DNA of 64,000 nt from Gaiella sp038230035 (GCA_038230035.1 JBBRNX010000007.1:62001-126000), one strand, 5' to 3'; numbered from the stretch's first letter, positions 33,437-42,796 are shown. The notes: generated by a model not told the origin, from the letters alone. Program-made: numbers and translations.

Positions 33437-34966
33437 TTGAAGCTCCGTCCCGAAGAGATCACCTCGATCCTCAAACAGCGCATCGAGCAGTACGACGTCC
33501 AGACCGACCTCTCCGAAGTCGGCACAGTCCTACAGGTCGGTGACGGCATCGCACGTGTGCACGGCCTGGAGAACTGCGTCTCGCTCGAGCGGCTCGAGTT
33601 CGAGCACGGCGTCGTCGGCATCGCGTTCAACCTCGAAGAGGACAACGTCGGTGTCGCACTCTTCGGCGAATGGCAGAAAGTGAAGGAAGGCGAGCCCGTC
33701 AGGCGCACCGGCGATGTCATGTCGGTGCCGGTCGGCGACGCTCTGCTCGGCCGCGTCGTCGATCCGCTCGGCGCACCGCTCGACGGCCAGGGCCCGATCG
33801 CAACCGAGACCAGGCGTCCGCTCGAGTTCAAGGCGCCGGGCGTGATCGAGCGCCAGCCCGTGAAAGAGCCGCTGCAGACCGGGATCAAGGCGATCGACTC
33901 AATGATCCCCATCGGTCGCGGCCAGCGCGAGCTGATCATCGGTGACCGCGGCACTGGCAAGACGGCGATCGCGATCGACACCATCATCAACCAGCGCGGC
34001 GGCGACGTGATCTGCATCTACGTCGCCGTCGGGCAGAAGGCCTCGACGGTCGCGCAGGTGTACGAGCGGCTCCGCGAGGCCGGGGCGATGGACTACACGA
34101 TCATCATCTCCGCTCCCGCGCAGGAAGCCGCCCCGATCAAGTGGATGGCGCCGTTCGCCGGCGCCGCGATGGGCGAGCACTTCCTCTACGACGGCAAGCA
34201 CGCGCTCGTCATCTACGACGACCTGACGAAGCACGCGGACTCCTACCGTCAGCTCTCGCTGCTCCTGCGGCGACCTCCCGGTCGCGAAGCCTTTCCGGGA
34301 GATGTCTTCTACCTGCACTCGCGGCTCCTCGAGCGCGCGTGCAAGCTGAACGACGCGCTCGGCGCCGGCTCACTTACCGCCCTGCCCATCATCGAGACAC
34401 AAGCCGGCGACGTGTCCGCCTACATCCCGACGAACGTGATCTCGATCACCGACGGGCAGATCTTCCTCCAGTCCGACCTCTTCTTCTCGGGTGTGAAGCC
34501 GGCGATCAACGTCGGCATCTCGGTCTCCCGCGTCGGCGGCAACGCGCAGACGAAGGCGATGAGGAAGGTCGCCGGCCGCCTCCGCCTCGACCTCGCGCAG
34601 TACCGCGAGCTGGAGGCGTTCGCGCAGTTCGGCTCCGAGCTCGACGCCGCCACGCAGCAGGCGCTTGGCCGCGGCGAGCGGATGGTTGCGACGCTGAACC
34701 AACCGCAGTACCAACCGTGGCCGATGGAGGAGCAGGCCGTCGCGATCTACGCCGGCATCCACGGGCATCTCGACACGATCCCGGTGCCGCAGGTGCCGCG
34801 CTTCCAGGAGGAGCTACGTGAAACGCTCCGCGCCGGCGGCAAGCTCTACCCGGCGATCATCGAGTCAGGCGATCTCTCGGACGAGACGGTCAAGACGCTC
34901 GACGAGGAGCTGAAGAAGTTCGTCGGCAGCTTTGCAATCGCCGAGGAGAAGGGCATCGCGGGCTGA
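33437..34966 (+). CDS. atpA: ATP synthase F1 subunit alpha
   Basis: A 509-residue non-catalytic nucleotide-binding subunit. It starts MKLRPEEITSILKQRIEQY at a TTG preceded by AGAGGAG. The P-loop is GDRGTGKTAIAID (about 169-181), and SVSRVGGNAQTKAMRKVAG is characteristic. All expected regions are present. Confidence 0.97.
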   Translation: MKLRPEEITSILKQRIEQYDVQTDLSEVGTVLQVGDGIARVHGLENCVSLERLEFEHGVVGIAFNLEEDNVGVALFGEWQKVKEGEPVRRTGDVMSVPVGDALLGRVVDPLGAPLDGQGPIATETRRPLEFKAPGVIERQPVKEPLQTGIKAIDSMIPIGRGQRELIIGDRGTGKTAIAIDTIINQRGGDVICIYVAVGQKASTVAQVYERLREAGAMDYTIIISAPAQEAAPIKWMAPFAGAAMGEHFLYDGKHALVIYDDLTKHADSYRQLSLLLRRPPGREAFPGDVFYLHSRLLERACKLNDALGAGSLTALPIIETQAGDVSAYIPTNVISITDGQIFLQSDLFFSGVKPAINVGISVSRVGGNAQTKAMRKVAGRLRLDLAQYRELEAFAQFGSELDAATQQALGRGERMVATLNQPQYQPWPMEEQAVAIYAGIHGHLDTIPVPQVPRFQEELRETLRAGGKLYPAIIESGDLSDETVKTLDEELKKFVGSFAIAEEKGIAG

Positions 34967-34969
34967 GTC

Positions 34970-35857
34970 ATGGCGTCGGTTCAAGACCTCAAGCGGCGGA
35001 TCCGCTCCGTCCGCAACACGCGCAAGATCACCCGGGCGATGGAGCTCGTCGCGGCTGCAAAGCTGCGGCGTGCACAGACGCGGATCGAGGCGATGCGTCC
35101 CTATGCGGCCACCATGCAGGAGCTGATCGCGGGTGTCGGCCGGGCGTCGTCGTCGGTTCGGCTGCCGCTGCTCGAGCAGCGCGAGCAGGTAGCGAACGTC
35201 CTCCTCGTGCCGCTCACCGGTGACCGTGGCCTCGCCGGTGCGTTCAACGCCCAGGTGATCCGCCGCTCGTTCGCTCTCGAACGGAAACTCCTCGGTGAAG
35301 GCGTCGGCGTGCAGTTCCTTGCGGTCGGAAAGAAGGGTCGCTCGACGCTCTCCTTCCGTCGGAAGAAGGTGGTAGGGGAGTTCGTCGGCTTCACCGACCG
35401 GCCGGAGTACGCGAACGCGCAGGCGATCGCCCACGGGGCCGCCGAGCTGTTCACGAGCGGCGAGGTCGACCGCGTGGTGCTCGTCTACAACGCATACGTC
35501 TCCGCCCTGACGCAGAAGGTCACCGAGCAGGACGTGCTGCCGATCTCCGCCGACGTCATCGAGACGAGCGAGGCCGAACAGGCCGACGACGCGCTCCGTG
35601 GAGACTTCATCTTCGAGCCGGAGCCGGAGGAGATCCTCGCCAGACTGCTGCCGGTGTACCTCGAGACACAGCTCTATCGTGCGCTCCTCGAGTCCGCAGC
35701 GTCCGAGCAGGGCGCCAGGATGACGGCGATGCGGAACGCGTCGAAGAACGCCGCCGAGTTGATCGACGGCCTGACGCTCTCAATGAACCGCGCCCGCCAG
35801 TCCGAGATCACCCAGGAAATCCTCGAGGTCGTCGGCGGCGCGGAAGCGCTCGCCTGA
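34970..35857 (+). CDS. atpG: ATP synthase F1 subunit gamma
   Basis: A 295-residue central-shaft subunit. The N-terminal helix has RIRSVRNTRKITRAMELVAA and the C-terminal helix has MNRARQSEITQEILEVVGGAEAL, which together form the coiled-coil shaft; VPLTGDRGLAGAFN is the Rossmann-like insert. In most bacteria atpD follows directly. Here a terminator-like hairpin and an ABC transporter follow instead. Confidence 0.96.
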   Translation: MASVQDLKRRIRSVRNTRKITRAMELVAAAKLRRAQTRIEAMRPYAATMQELIAGVGRASSSVRLPLLEQREQVANVLLVPLTGDRGLAGAFNAQVIRRSFALERKLLGEGVGVQFLAVGKKGRSTLSFRRKKVVGEFVGFTDRPEYANAQAIAHGAAELFTSGEVDRVVLVYNAYVSALTQKVTEQDVLPISADVIETSEAEQADDALRGDFIFEPEPEEILARLLPVYLETQLYRALLESAASEQGARMTAMRNASKNAAELIDGLTLSMNRARQSEITQEILEVVGGAEALA

Positions 35858-35875
35858 CCCGCGTCTCTAACCAAT

Positions 35876-35897
35876 TACGTCCTTGGACGTCTATTTT
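35876..35897 (+). terminator. Intrinsic terminator after atpG
   Basis: ACGTC-CTTG-GACGT followed by CTATTTTT, one of the few U-tracts in the window. It would end the first part of the atp operon. Confidence 0.55.
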
Positions 35898-35923
35898 TCC
35901 GTGACCATCGGCTCGACGTCCGC

Positions 35924-35929
35924 TATGCT
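35924..35929 (+). promoter_or_regulatory. Candidate -10 element TATGCT for the peptide ABC operon
   Basis: TATGCT lies nine bases before the ATG at 35939, and GTGACC at 35901-35906 is a -35 candidate at 17-bp spacing. Confidence 0.5.
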
Positions 35930-35938
35930 GCCGCCCCG

Positions 35939-37009
35939 ATGAAGACAGTCGACTTCGAGCCGGAACTTGCGGGCGTCGGCGCAGGCGGCGGGACAATCGC
36001 TCTGGACGCGCCGGCTCGGGCCGAAGACGCGGTCCAAGCGCGCGACTACTGGGAACTCGTCTGGTACCGCTTCAAGCGCGACAAGCTGGCGATCGTTGGG
36101 GGGATCTTCATCGTCTTCCTCCTGTTGGCAGCGTTCGTCGGCGCGCCGATCGCCTCCCACTATCTCGGGCATGGTCCGAACGACATCTTCTCGTCTGACG
36201 GCGTCCGGAACTACGTACCCGTTGGGCCCTGGACACACATCAGCGCTGCGCCCTACCCCGGCGCCGTTCAGGAGAACGGGCAGGCGTATGGCCACACCTT
36301 GTTCATCCTGGGCGCGGATGGCAGCGTCGGCCAAGACATGTTCCTCCGCATCCTCTACGGTGCCCGCGCCTCGCTCGAGGTCGCGATCATCTCGACGTTC
36401 ATCACTGTTGGGATCGGCGTCATCATGGGCTTGCTGGCTGGCTATTTCCGCGGTTGGGTCGATACCGTCGTCTCGCGACTGACGGAGCTCGTGATGGTGT
36501 TCCCGGCGCTACTCTTCCTGATCGCGATTCGGATCACGATCGGCGACCGTCTCAACGCAGTGACGTTCGGCGTGCTGCAACCCGGGGTCTTCACGCTCGT
36601 GCTCATCTTCGCGGTTCTCGGTTGGTTCTACCCGGCACGAATCATCCGCGGAGTCGTACTCTCGCTGCGCGAGAAGGAGTTCATCGAGGCGGCGCGCATG
36701 ACGGGCGCCGGGGATTTCCGCATCATGCGTTCGCACTTGCTGCCGCACCTGGTGGCGCCGATCATCGTCTACTCGTCGTTGATCGTGGCGCAGACGATCA
36801 TCGGCGAGGCCGGGCTCTCGTTCCTCGGTCTCGGGATCCCGCTGCCGACGGCGAGCTGGGGGAATCTCCTCGCGTCAGGCCCGACCTTCTACCTCCAGCA
36901 ACCGTGGATCCTCGTGTGGCCCGGTCTCGCGATCCTGTTCACGACGCTCGCGTTCAACCTCCTCGGCGACGGTCTACGCGATGCATTTGATCCGCGCGCC
37001 ACGGTCTGA
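35939..37009 (+). CDS. Peptide ABC transporter permease (DppC/OppC-like)
   Basis: A 356-residue permease with an N-terminal cytosolic tail and about six membrane helices. The EAA-type loop that contacts the ATPases is EFIEAARMTGAGDFRIMRSH. It forms the membrane pore with the permease at 38869. The gene order here (C, binding protein, B, D, F) is a permutation of the usual opp/dpp order. Confidence 0.92.
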   Translation: MKTVDFEPELAGVGAGGGTIALDAPARAEDAVQARDYWELVWYRFKRDKLAIVGGIFIVFLLLAAFVGAPIASHYLGHGPNDIFSSDGVRNYVPVGPWTHISAAPYPGAVQENGQAYGHTLFILGADGSVGQDMFLRILYGARASLEVAIISTFITVGIGVIMGLLAGYFRGWVDTVVSRLTELVMVFPALLFLIAIRITIGDRLNAVTFGVLQPGVFTLVLIFAVLGWFYPARIIRGVVLSLREKEFIEAARMTGAGDFRIMRSHLLPHLVAPIIVYSSLIVAQTIIGEAGLSFLGLGIPLPTASWGNLLASGPTFYLQQPWILVWPGLAILFTTLAFNLLGDGLRDAFDPRATV

Positions 37010-37144
37010 TCTCTACCTACACCAGGGGCGTGTTACTAACACTCATCGACTCACGTACGTCTTAGTAGCCAGGTTGTGTGATTCGCCGCCGCCGGGTAGC
37101 CGGTGGGGGAACTTCGTTAGGAAATAGCAAGGGAAGGAGTCCAA

Positions 37145-38794
37145 ATGCGCAAGAAATTCGTGCTTCCGGTCGTGCTCGCGACCATCGGGGCACTGCTTCT
37201 CGTGGCGTCCGCGTTCGCGGGCGTCAGCGGCTCCACCGGCACCAACGGTGCGGTAGCCAAGAAGGGTGGGACGCTCAAGGTCAATCTGTCGAACAATGAC
37301 TTCGAGTTCACAGATCCGGGTCTCGCTTACGACACGCTCAGCTGGTCGATGCTCTACACCACGAACATCAACCTCGTGAACTATCCGGAGAAGAACGGCC
37401 AGGAGGGTGGCCAGTTGTATCCGGAGGGCGCGACGGCATTCCCGCTCGTCTCGAAGGACGGCAAGACCTACACCTTCACGGTCCGACCGGGCCTCAAGTT
37501 CAGCGACGGTACAGCGGTGACCGCCGCGGCGTACAAGCGTGCGATCGAACGCAACATCAGCCCGCAGATGGGCTCGCCGGTCGGTGTGAACATCCAGTTC
37601 CAGAAGGTCGTCGCCGGTGGCGAAGACTTTCTAGCCGGCAAAACTCAGAGCATCTCCGGCCTATCCGCGAACGGGCAGAAGCTGACCATCAAGCTCGTCA
37701 AGCCGAACGCGACGCTCGTCTCGATCATGGCGATGCAGTGGTTCGGCGCGATCAAGCCGAACACGCCGTACAACAAGGGCGGCGTCGTCACGCACCCGTC
37801 CGCAGGCCCGTACTACATCAAGAGCTGGGACGTGGGCAAGTCGCTCGTCGAGGTTCGGAACCCGTATTACAAGGGCACGCGGCCCGCAAACCCAGATCAG
37901 ATCGTGTTTACCGCGAACACGGATTCGGACCAGACGCTCCTCCAGGTGAAAGCCGGCCAGGTCGACGTCGACGCGGCAGGTCCTCCGCCCACGGCGAATG
38001 CAGCCCTAGGCGCCCAGTACGGCATCAACAAGAAGCAGTTCTACGTTGGCCCGACGACGTGCATCCTCTACTTCGCGCTGAACACGTCACGCGCTCCGTT
38101 CAGCAACATCGCTGCCCGCAAGGCCGCAGAGTGGGGTCTTGACCGCCCGGCTATCACCCGAACGCTCGGCAAGTACGCCGGCAAGAGAAGCGACCAGATC
38201 CTCGTCCCAGGCGTCCCTGGCTTCGTCGACTACCACCTGTACGCGATCAAGGGTGCGGATGTCGCGAAGGCGAAGAAGATCGGTGGTTCGGCGCTCAAGG
38301 GCACCGTGACGGTCATGCACTCGGGTAGCCCTGCGTCTATTGCCGCCGGGCAGATCACCGCGTACAACCTGAAGCAGATGGGCTTCGACACGAAGGATAA
38401 GCTCGTGCCGGGCAGCATCTACTACAAGACGCTCGGTACGAAGGGCTTGGACTTCGACATCGCCCGTGCCGGTTGGTGTGCTGACTACTACGATCCGTTC
38501 GACTTCATCAACGTGAACTTCGATGGTCGGTCGATTCAGGATGCGAACAACGTCAACTTCGCCTACTACAACAACGCAACGCTAAATGCAGCGATGGACA
38601 AGGCGGCCAACCTGGCCGGTGCCGCTCGATCGAAAGCCTACGCGGCGCTCGACCTGAGCATCATGAAGAACTACGCACCGTGGGTGCCGTATAGCAGCCT
38701 TAACGACGTTTTCTTCACGTCCGCTCGCGTGAGCAACTGGGTCTATTCGTCTTACTTCGGAGAGCCTGACTTCAACGCTCTGGCAGTCGGGTAG
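37145..38794 (+). CDS. Extracellular solute-binding protein, family 5 (peptide/nickel type)
   Basis: A 549-residue exported binding protein. The signal peptide spans residues 1-25 (MRKKFVLPVVLATIGALLL, ending SAFA), and no cysteine follows, so it is not an obvious lipoprotein. It contains the family core from KGGTLKVNL through KFSDGTAVTAAAYKRAIERN to a C-terminal lobe with ARAGWCADYYDPFDFIN. Ligand may be an oligopeptide or another small molecule. AAGGGAAGGAG precedes the ATG. A very stable hairpin follows the stop, consistent with higher expression than the transporter genes. Confidence 0.92.
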   Translation: MRKKFVLPVVLATIGALLLVASAFAGVSGSTGTNGAVAKKGGTLKVNLSNNDFEFTDPGLAYDTLSWSMLYTTNINLVNYPEKNGQEGGQLYPEGATAFPLVSKDGKTYTFTVRPGLKFSDGTAVTAAAYKRAIERNISPQMGSPVGVNIQFQKVVAGGEDFLAGKTQSISGLSANGQKLTIKLVKPNATLVSIMAMQWFGAIKPNTPYNKGGVVTHPSAGPYYIKSWDVGKSLVEVRNPYYKGTRPANPDQIVFTANTDSDQTLLQVKAGQVDVDAAGPPPTANAALGAQYGINKKQFYVGPTTCILYFALNTSRAPFSNIAARKAAEWGLDRPAITRTLGKYAGKRSDQILVPGVPGFVDYHLYAIKGADVAKAKKIGGSALKGTVTVMHSGSPASIAAGQITAYNLKQMGFDTKDKLVPGSIYYKTLGTKGLDFDIARAGWCADYYDPFDFINVNFDGRSIQDANNVNFAYYNNATLNAAMDKAANLAGAARSKAYAALDLSIMKNYAPWVPYSSLNDVFFTSARVSNWVYSSYFGEPDFNALAVG

Positions 38795-38810
38795 GATCAA
38801 GACCGATCGT

Positions 38811-38846
38811 TAGCTGGGGAGGGAACTTCGGTTCCCTCCCCAGCTA
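38811..38846 (+). terminator. Very stable TTCG hairpin after the binding-protein gene
   Basis: TAGCTGGGGAGGGAAC pairs perfectly with GTTCCCTCCCCAGCTA (16 bp) around a TTCG tetraloop. There is no U-tract. It probably acts as an attenuator or mRNA 3'-end stabiliser inside the operon. Confidence 0.7.
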
Positions 38847-38868
38847 CGTGAGATCATCCAACTGAACC

Positions 38869-39849
38869 GTGTTCCCGTTCCTCGTCAGACGAATCCTCTG
38901 GGCGATCGCGCTGTTCTTGGCGACGACCGTCATCACCTACCTCATCTTCTTCATCATCCCGGCCGACCCGGCGGCGCTCGCCTGCGGCAAGGCTTGTACC
39001 CCGGCAGACGTCGCTCGCGTCAAGCACAGCCTCGGCCTCGACCTGCCCGTCTACCAGCAGTACTGGAATTACTTGGTGAGACTCCTGCACGGGAACCTCG
39101 GAACGTCGTTCGTCAACCGCCAGTCGGTGAACCACATCATCGGTTCCACCGCACCCGTCACGGCGTCGCTTGTCTTCGGCGGCGCGATCTTCTGGCTCCT
39201 GCTGTCGATCCCACTCGGGGTCTACTCGGCGCTGCACCCGCGCTCGGTCGGCGATCGCGCGGGTATGACCTTCGTTCTCTTCGGCATCTCCGCCCACCCC
39301 GTGTGGATCGGCCTCATCCTCTCCTACATCTTCGGCTACGTGTTGCGGAACTTCGTCATCCATACGCCAATCGCGGGCTACTGCGAGGCGATCAGCCCGC
39401 CGTTCGGCTCATCGTGCGGCGGCCCTGTCCAGTGGGCCTATCATCTGATCCTGCCGTGGACGACATTCATGGTCTTGTTCGCCGCGCTCTACGTCCGCCT
39501 CGTGCGCGCGAACGTCATGGAGACCCTGACCGAGGACTTTGTCCGCACCGCCCGGGCGAAAGGTGCGGGTGAAAGCCGTGTGATGGTGCAGCACGTCCTC
39601 CGCAACAGCCTGCTACCAGTCGTCACCATCCTCGGCATGGACATCGGCCTCGCCCTCGGCGGTGCGATCTTCACCGAGTCAATCTTCGGGCTGCCGGGCC
39701 TCGGGCGGCGAGTGCTCACCGCCTATAACCAGAACGATCTACCGGTGATCCTTGGCGTCGTCGTCTTCGCTACTGTCGCGGTGATCATCTTCAACCTGGT
39801 CGTCGACATGCTGTACGCCGTCATCGACCCACGCATACGCCTGGCGTGA
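38869..39849 (+). CDS. Peptide ABC transporter permease (DppB/OppB-like)
   Basis: A 326-residue permease with the family's N-terminal helix (FPFLVRRILWAIALFLATT), a periplasmic-side loop and the EAA loop FVRTARAKGAGESRVMVQHVL. The small Cys-containing extracellular loops (ACGKACTP; GYCEAISPPFGSSCGGP) could form disulfides. GTG start at 38869. The stop overlaps the next gene (GTGA). Confidence 0.92.
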   Translation: MFPFLVRRILWAIALFLATTVITYLIFFIIPADPAALACGKACTPADVARVKHSLGLDLPVYQQYWNYLVRLLHGNLGTSFVNRQSVNHIIGSTAPVTASLVFGGAIFWLLLSIPLGVYSALHPRSVGDRAGMTFVLFGISAHPVWIGLILSYIFGYVLRNFVIHTPIAGYCEAISPPFGSSCGGPVQWAYHLILPWTTFMVLFAALYVRLVRANVMETLTEDFVRTARAKGAGESRVMVQHVLRNSLLPVVTILGMDIGLALGGAIFTESIFGLPGLGRRVLTAYNQNDLPVILGVVVFATVAVIIFNLVVDMLYAVIDPRIRLA

Positions 39850-40868
39850 CGGCAATTCTCCAGGTCAGCGACCTCAAGACCTCGTTCCGCACCGACGACG
39901 GGATCGTCAAGGCTGTCGACGGTGTGAGCTTCTCGGTCGACAAAGGCCAGACGCTCGGCATCGTCGGCGAGTCGGGCTCGGGTAAGAGCGTCACATCGCT
40001 CACGATCATGGGCCTGAACGACAAACGGGCGGCGACATCGAGTGGTTCGGTGGTGCTCGACGGGACGGAGATCCTCGGTGTCTCGGCGTCACAGCTCCAA
40101 GAGATTCGCGGCACCCGGATGGCGATGATCTTCCAGGACCCGATGACGTCGCTGAACCCGGTGAAGAGCATCGGCTGGCAGCTCGCCGAGGCGGTGCTCG
40201 TCCACAACGACGTCACGAAAAAAGCGGCGCGCGACCGCGCGACCGAGCTTCTCGAGCAGGTCGGGATCCCGAACTCGGAACGGCGGGTAGACGACTATCC
40301 GCACCAGTTCTCGGGTGGCATGCGGCAGCGCGTGATGATCGCGATGGCCTTGATCAACAACCCGGACGTCCTGATCGCCGACGAGCCGACAACGGCGCTC
40401 GACGTCACGACCCAGGCTCAGATCCTGCTGCTCATGAAGCGCCTGCAGGACGAGTACAACATGGCGATCATCATGATCACCCATGACCTCGGGGTGATCG
40501 CCGAGGTTGCCGACGACGTGGTCGTGATGTACGGCGGCAAGGTCGTCGAGCAGGCGAGCGTCGGAGAGCTCTTCGACCGCCCGCAACACCCGTACACCTG
40601 GGGTCTCCTCGGGTCGCTGCCGCGGCTCGACTCCAGGGCCGATCGCCTAGAACAGATTCCTGGTCAGCCGCCGTCGCTTCTGCGCCCGCCGACCGGCTGT
40701 GCGTTCCATCCGCGCTGCGAATTCGTGTTCGACCGCTGCAGAAGCGAGGTGCCGCCGCTCATCGACTTCGGCGGTGCCAACCATCTGCATCGCTGTCTTC
40801 TCGGCGACGGCATGCGGCAGGAGATATGGGCGAAGAAGAAGGCCGCGATGAAGGTGGAGGCCGCGTGA
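39846..40868 (+). CDS. Peptide ABC transporter ATPase (DppD/OppD-like)
   Basis: A 340-residue ATPase. Walker A is GESGSGKSVTSLT, the signature is FSGGMRQRVMIAMAL, and Walker B is VLIADEPTTALD. The C-terminal oligopeptide-transporter extension carries the cysteine motif CAFHPRCEFVFDRC, which can bind an Fe-S cluster in this family. It overlaps both neighbouring genes by four bases. Confidence 0.94.
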   Translation: MTAILQVSDLKTSFRTDDGIVKAVDGVSFSVDKGQTLGIVGESGSGKSVTSLTIMGLNDKRAATSSGSVVLDGTEILGVSASQLQEIRGTRMAMIFQDPMTSLNPVKSIGWQLAEAVLVHNDVTKKAARDRATELLEQVGIPNSERRVDDYPHQFSGGMRQRVMIAMALINNPDVLIADEPTTALDVTTQAQILLLMKRLQDEYNMAIIMITHDLGVIAEVADDVVVMYGGKVVEQASVGELFDRPQHPYTWGLLGSLPRLDSRADRLEQIPGQPPSLLRPPTGCAFHPRCEFVFDRCRSEVPPLIDFGGANHLHRCLLGDGMRQEIWAKKKAAMKVEAA

Positions 40869-41902
40869 GCGATGACCTGCTTGTCGCCGAGAACGTCAAG
40901 AAGTACTTCCCGGTCACGCAGGGGATCCTGCTCAAGCATGAGGTCGGCAGTGTCAAAGCGGTAGACGACGTCAGCTTCACAGTGAAGCGCGGCGAGACGC
41001 TCGGCATTGTCGGGGAGTCCGGTTGCGGCAAGTCCACGCTCGCGCGCTGCCTGATGCGGCTGCTCGAGCCGACCGGCGGCAAGATCCTGTTCGACGGTCG
41101 CGAGATCACGACGCTGAGCCGCAGCGAGATGCGACCGCTGCGCCGCGAGATGATGATGGTCTTCCAGGACCCGTACGCGTCGCTCAACGGGCGAAAGCGT
41201 GTCGGCTACATCGTCGGCGAGCCACTCATCGTGCACGGCATCGGCACGGACTCCGAGCGCAAGCGGCGCGTCCAGGAGCTGCTGGAGATCGTCGGCCTCA
41301 ACCCGGAGCACTACAACCGCTTCCCACACGAGTTCTCCGGCGGCCAGCGCCAGCGCATCGGGATCGCGCGGGCGCTCGCCGTGAACCCTAAGCTGATCGT
41401 CTGTGACGAGCCCGTCTCGGCGCTCGACGTGTCGGTTCAGGCCCAGATCCTCAACCTGCTCAAGGATCTGCAGGGCGAGTTCGGTCTCACCTACGTCTTC
41501 ATCGCGCACGACCTGAACGTCGTTCGCCACATCTCGAACCGCGTGATGGTGATGTACCTCGGCAAGGTGCAGGAGGTTGCGGGCGGGGAGGATCTCTACA
41601 AGCACCCCAGGCATCCGTACACCGGTGCGCTGCTCTCGGCTGTTCCCATCCCGGATCCGGAGCTCGGTAGGAGGCGCCAGGCGATCGTGCTCGAGGGCGA
41701 CGTCCCGAGCCCGATCAACCCGCCGAGCGCGTGCCGCTTCCATCCCCGCTGCCCGCGCTTCCACGAAGGCGTCTGTGACGTCGAGGAGCCACTTCTGCGT
41801 TCGTTCGGCCACGGCCACGAGGCGGCCTGCCACTTCCCGCTCGAACGCTGGCCGATGACGGCGGAGGAGGTCCGCAATACACGCGAGACTGTCGCTCGGT
41901 AG
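40865..41902 (+). CDS. Peptide ABC transporter ATPase (DppF/OppF-like)
   Basis: A 345-residue ATPase partner of the preceding gene. Walker A is GESGCGKSTLARC, the signature is FSGGQRQRIGIARAL, and Walker B is IVCDEPVSALD. The C-terminal extension carries CRFHPRCPRFHEGVC. The GTG start at 40865 overlaps the OppD stop (GTGA). Its last codons overlap a downstream membrane-protein frame. Confidence 0.94.
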   Translation: MSDDLLVAENVKKYFPVTQGILLKHEVGSVKAVDDVSFTVKRGETLGIVGESGCGKSTLARCLMRLLEPTGGKILFDGREITTLSRSEMRPLRREMMMVFQDPYASLNGRKRVGYIVGEPLIVHGIGTDSERKRRVQELLEIVGLNPEHYNRFPHEFSGGQRQRIGIARALAVNPKLIVCDEPVSALDVSVQAQILNLLKDLQGEFGLTYVFIAHDLNVVRHISNRVMVMYLGKVQEVAGGEDLYKHPRHPYTGALLSAVPIPDPELGRRRQAIVLEGDVPSPINPPSACRFHPRCPRFHEGVCDVEEPLLRSFGHGHEAACHFPLERWPMTAEEVRNTRETVAR

Positions 41903-42266
41903 CGGTCTTCGCGGCGCCGTCACTCGCCTGATCGTCCTGCTCGGATCTGCAAGCGCCGCCGTTCTCGTCGTCACTGTTCCGATCGGCCTGTTCACGAGCG
42001 TCAGCCTCGATCGAGCCGTCTCGGTCGGGTTCTACGGCCTGGGCGCCTTTCTCGTCGTAGTCGGGTTCCTCGGGGGTAGCCGTGGGCCGTTCCGCACCGA
42101 CACCGACTACACCGCCGAAACGGCCCTCCGCAGAGAGCGACGCCTGCGACGCGTCACGGTGGACGAACAGCGGGACTCGATCGCGAGCGCAGCCGTCGTG
42201 ATCGGAATCGGCCTCGTGCTCGTGGCTCTCGGCGTGATCATCGATAGTCGATACACATTGTTCTAG
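41889..42266 (+). CDS. Three-helix membrane protein with a non-canonical start
   Basis: The frame is open from after a TGA at 41856-41858 to TAG 42264-42266 and reads like a real protein of about 125 residues. Three hydrophobic segments (LIVLLGSASAAVLVVTVPIG, VGFYGLGAFLVVVGFLGG, AAVVIGIGLVLVALGVII) alternate with charged loops. There is no ATG, GTG or TTG near the N-terminus. CTG 41889 or ATA 41877 could start it, the latter 6-7 bases after GGAGGAGG at 41863-41870, inside the end of oppF. Function unknown. Confidence 0.5.
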   Translation: MSLGSGLRGAVTRLIVLLGSASAAVLVVTVPIGLFTSVSLDRAVSVGFYGLGAFLVVVGFLGGSRGPFRTDTDYTAETALRRERRLRRVTVDEQRDSIASAAVVIGIGLVLVALGVIIDSRYTLF

Positions 42267-42307
42267 CGTCGTACTAACCCTGACGCCGAGTTCACGTCTC
42301 ACCACAT

Positions 42308-42796
42308 ATGACGGGCCCCAGGGACACGTCACGATCCGCCGCCTGTGAGCGCGCCCGCTTGTGGGCGTCTCTCCTGCCCGACGGCGAGCTGTCGCTCTTC
42401 GAGCGGCGCCTGCTCGACGCGCACTGCGGTCGGTGCGACGACTGCCGGCGGCTTCGCGACGACATCAGCTCGGTCACCTCGATCGTGCGTGCCACCCCGC
42501 TCGACGAGATGTCCCGCCCTGTGCGTGTCTCGAGCCAGCGACTGCGCGCTTGGCGTCCGGCCGCCGGCATGCTCGCGAGCGGCGGCGCCGCCGCTCTCGC
42601 GCTCGTGCTCGCCGTGTGGATCGGGCCACAGGCGCGCGGCGTCCACACAACCACACGCTTCGTCAGCGGCCCCATCATCGTCCTCACACCGGGGCGGACG
42701 GCCACCGAGACAGAGGCCATCTGGACGTTCAAGCGCGCGCGCGGAACGAATAGCGACGCTGGTAGCGCACACCACACCGGCCCCGTTCTGACTTAA
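42308..42796 (+). CDS. Membrane-anchored zinc-finger (ZAS/zf-HC2) anti-sigma-like protein
   Basis: A 162-residue protein. Its N-terminal domain has CERARLWASLLPDGELS and then HCGRCDDC, the HxxxCxxC motif of zinc-binding anti-sigma factors. One membrane helix follows (about 95-110, AAALALVLAVWIG), then a short exported tail. No sigma-factor gene is adjacent. It sits between the ABC cassette and atpD. Similar domains also occur in non-anti-sigma membrane proteins. Confidence 0.65.
   Translation: MTGPRDTSRSAACERARLWASLLPDGELSLFERRLLDAHCGRCDDCRRLRDDISSVTSIVRATPLDEMSRPVRVSSQRLRAWRPAAGMLASGGAAALALVLAVWIGPQARGVHTTTRFVSGPIIVLTPGRTATETEAIWTFKRARGTNSDAGSAHHTGPVLT

Noticed and set aside
37030..37042. 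GTGTT-ACT-AACAC as a third copy of the prfA-prmC palindrome
   Set aside because: Arms are only five bases and the outer CCTT/AAGG parts are missing, so chance is likely.
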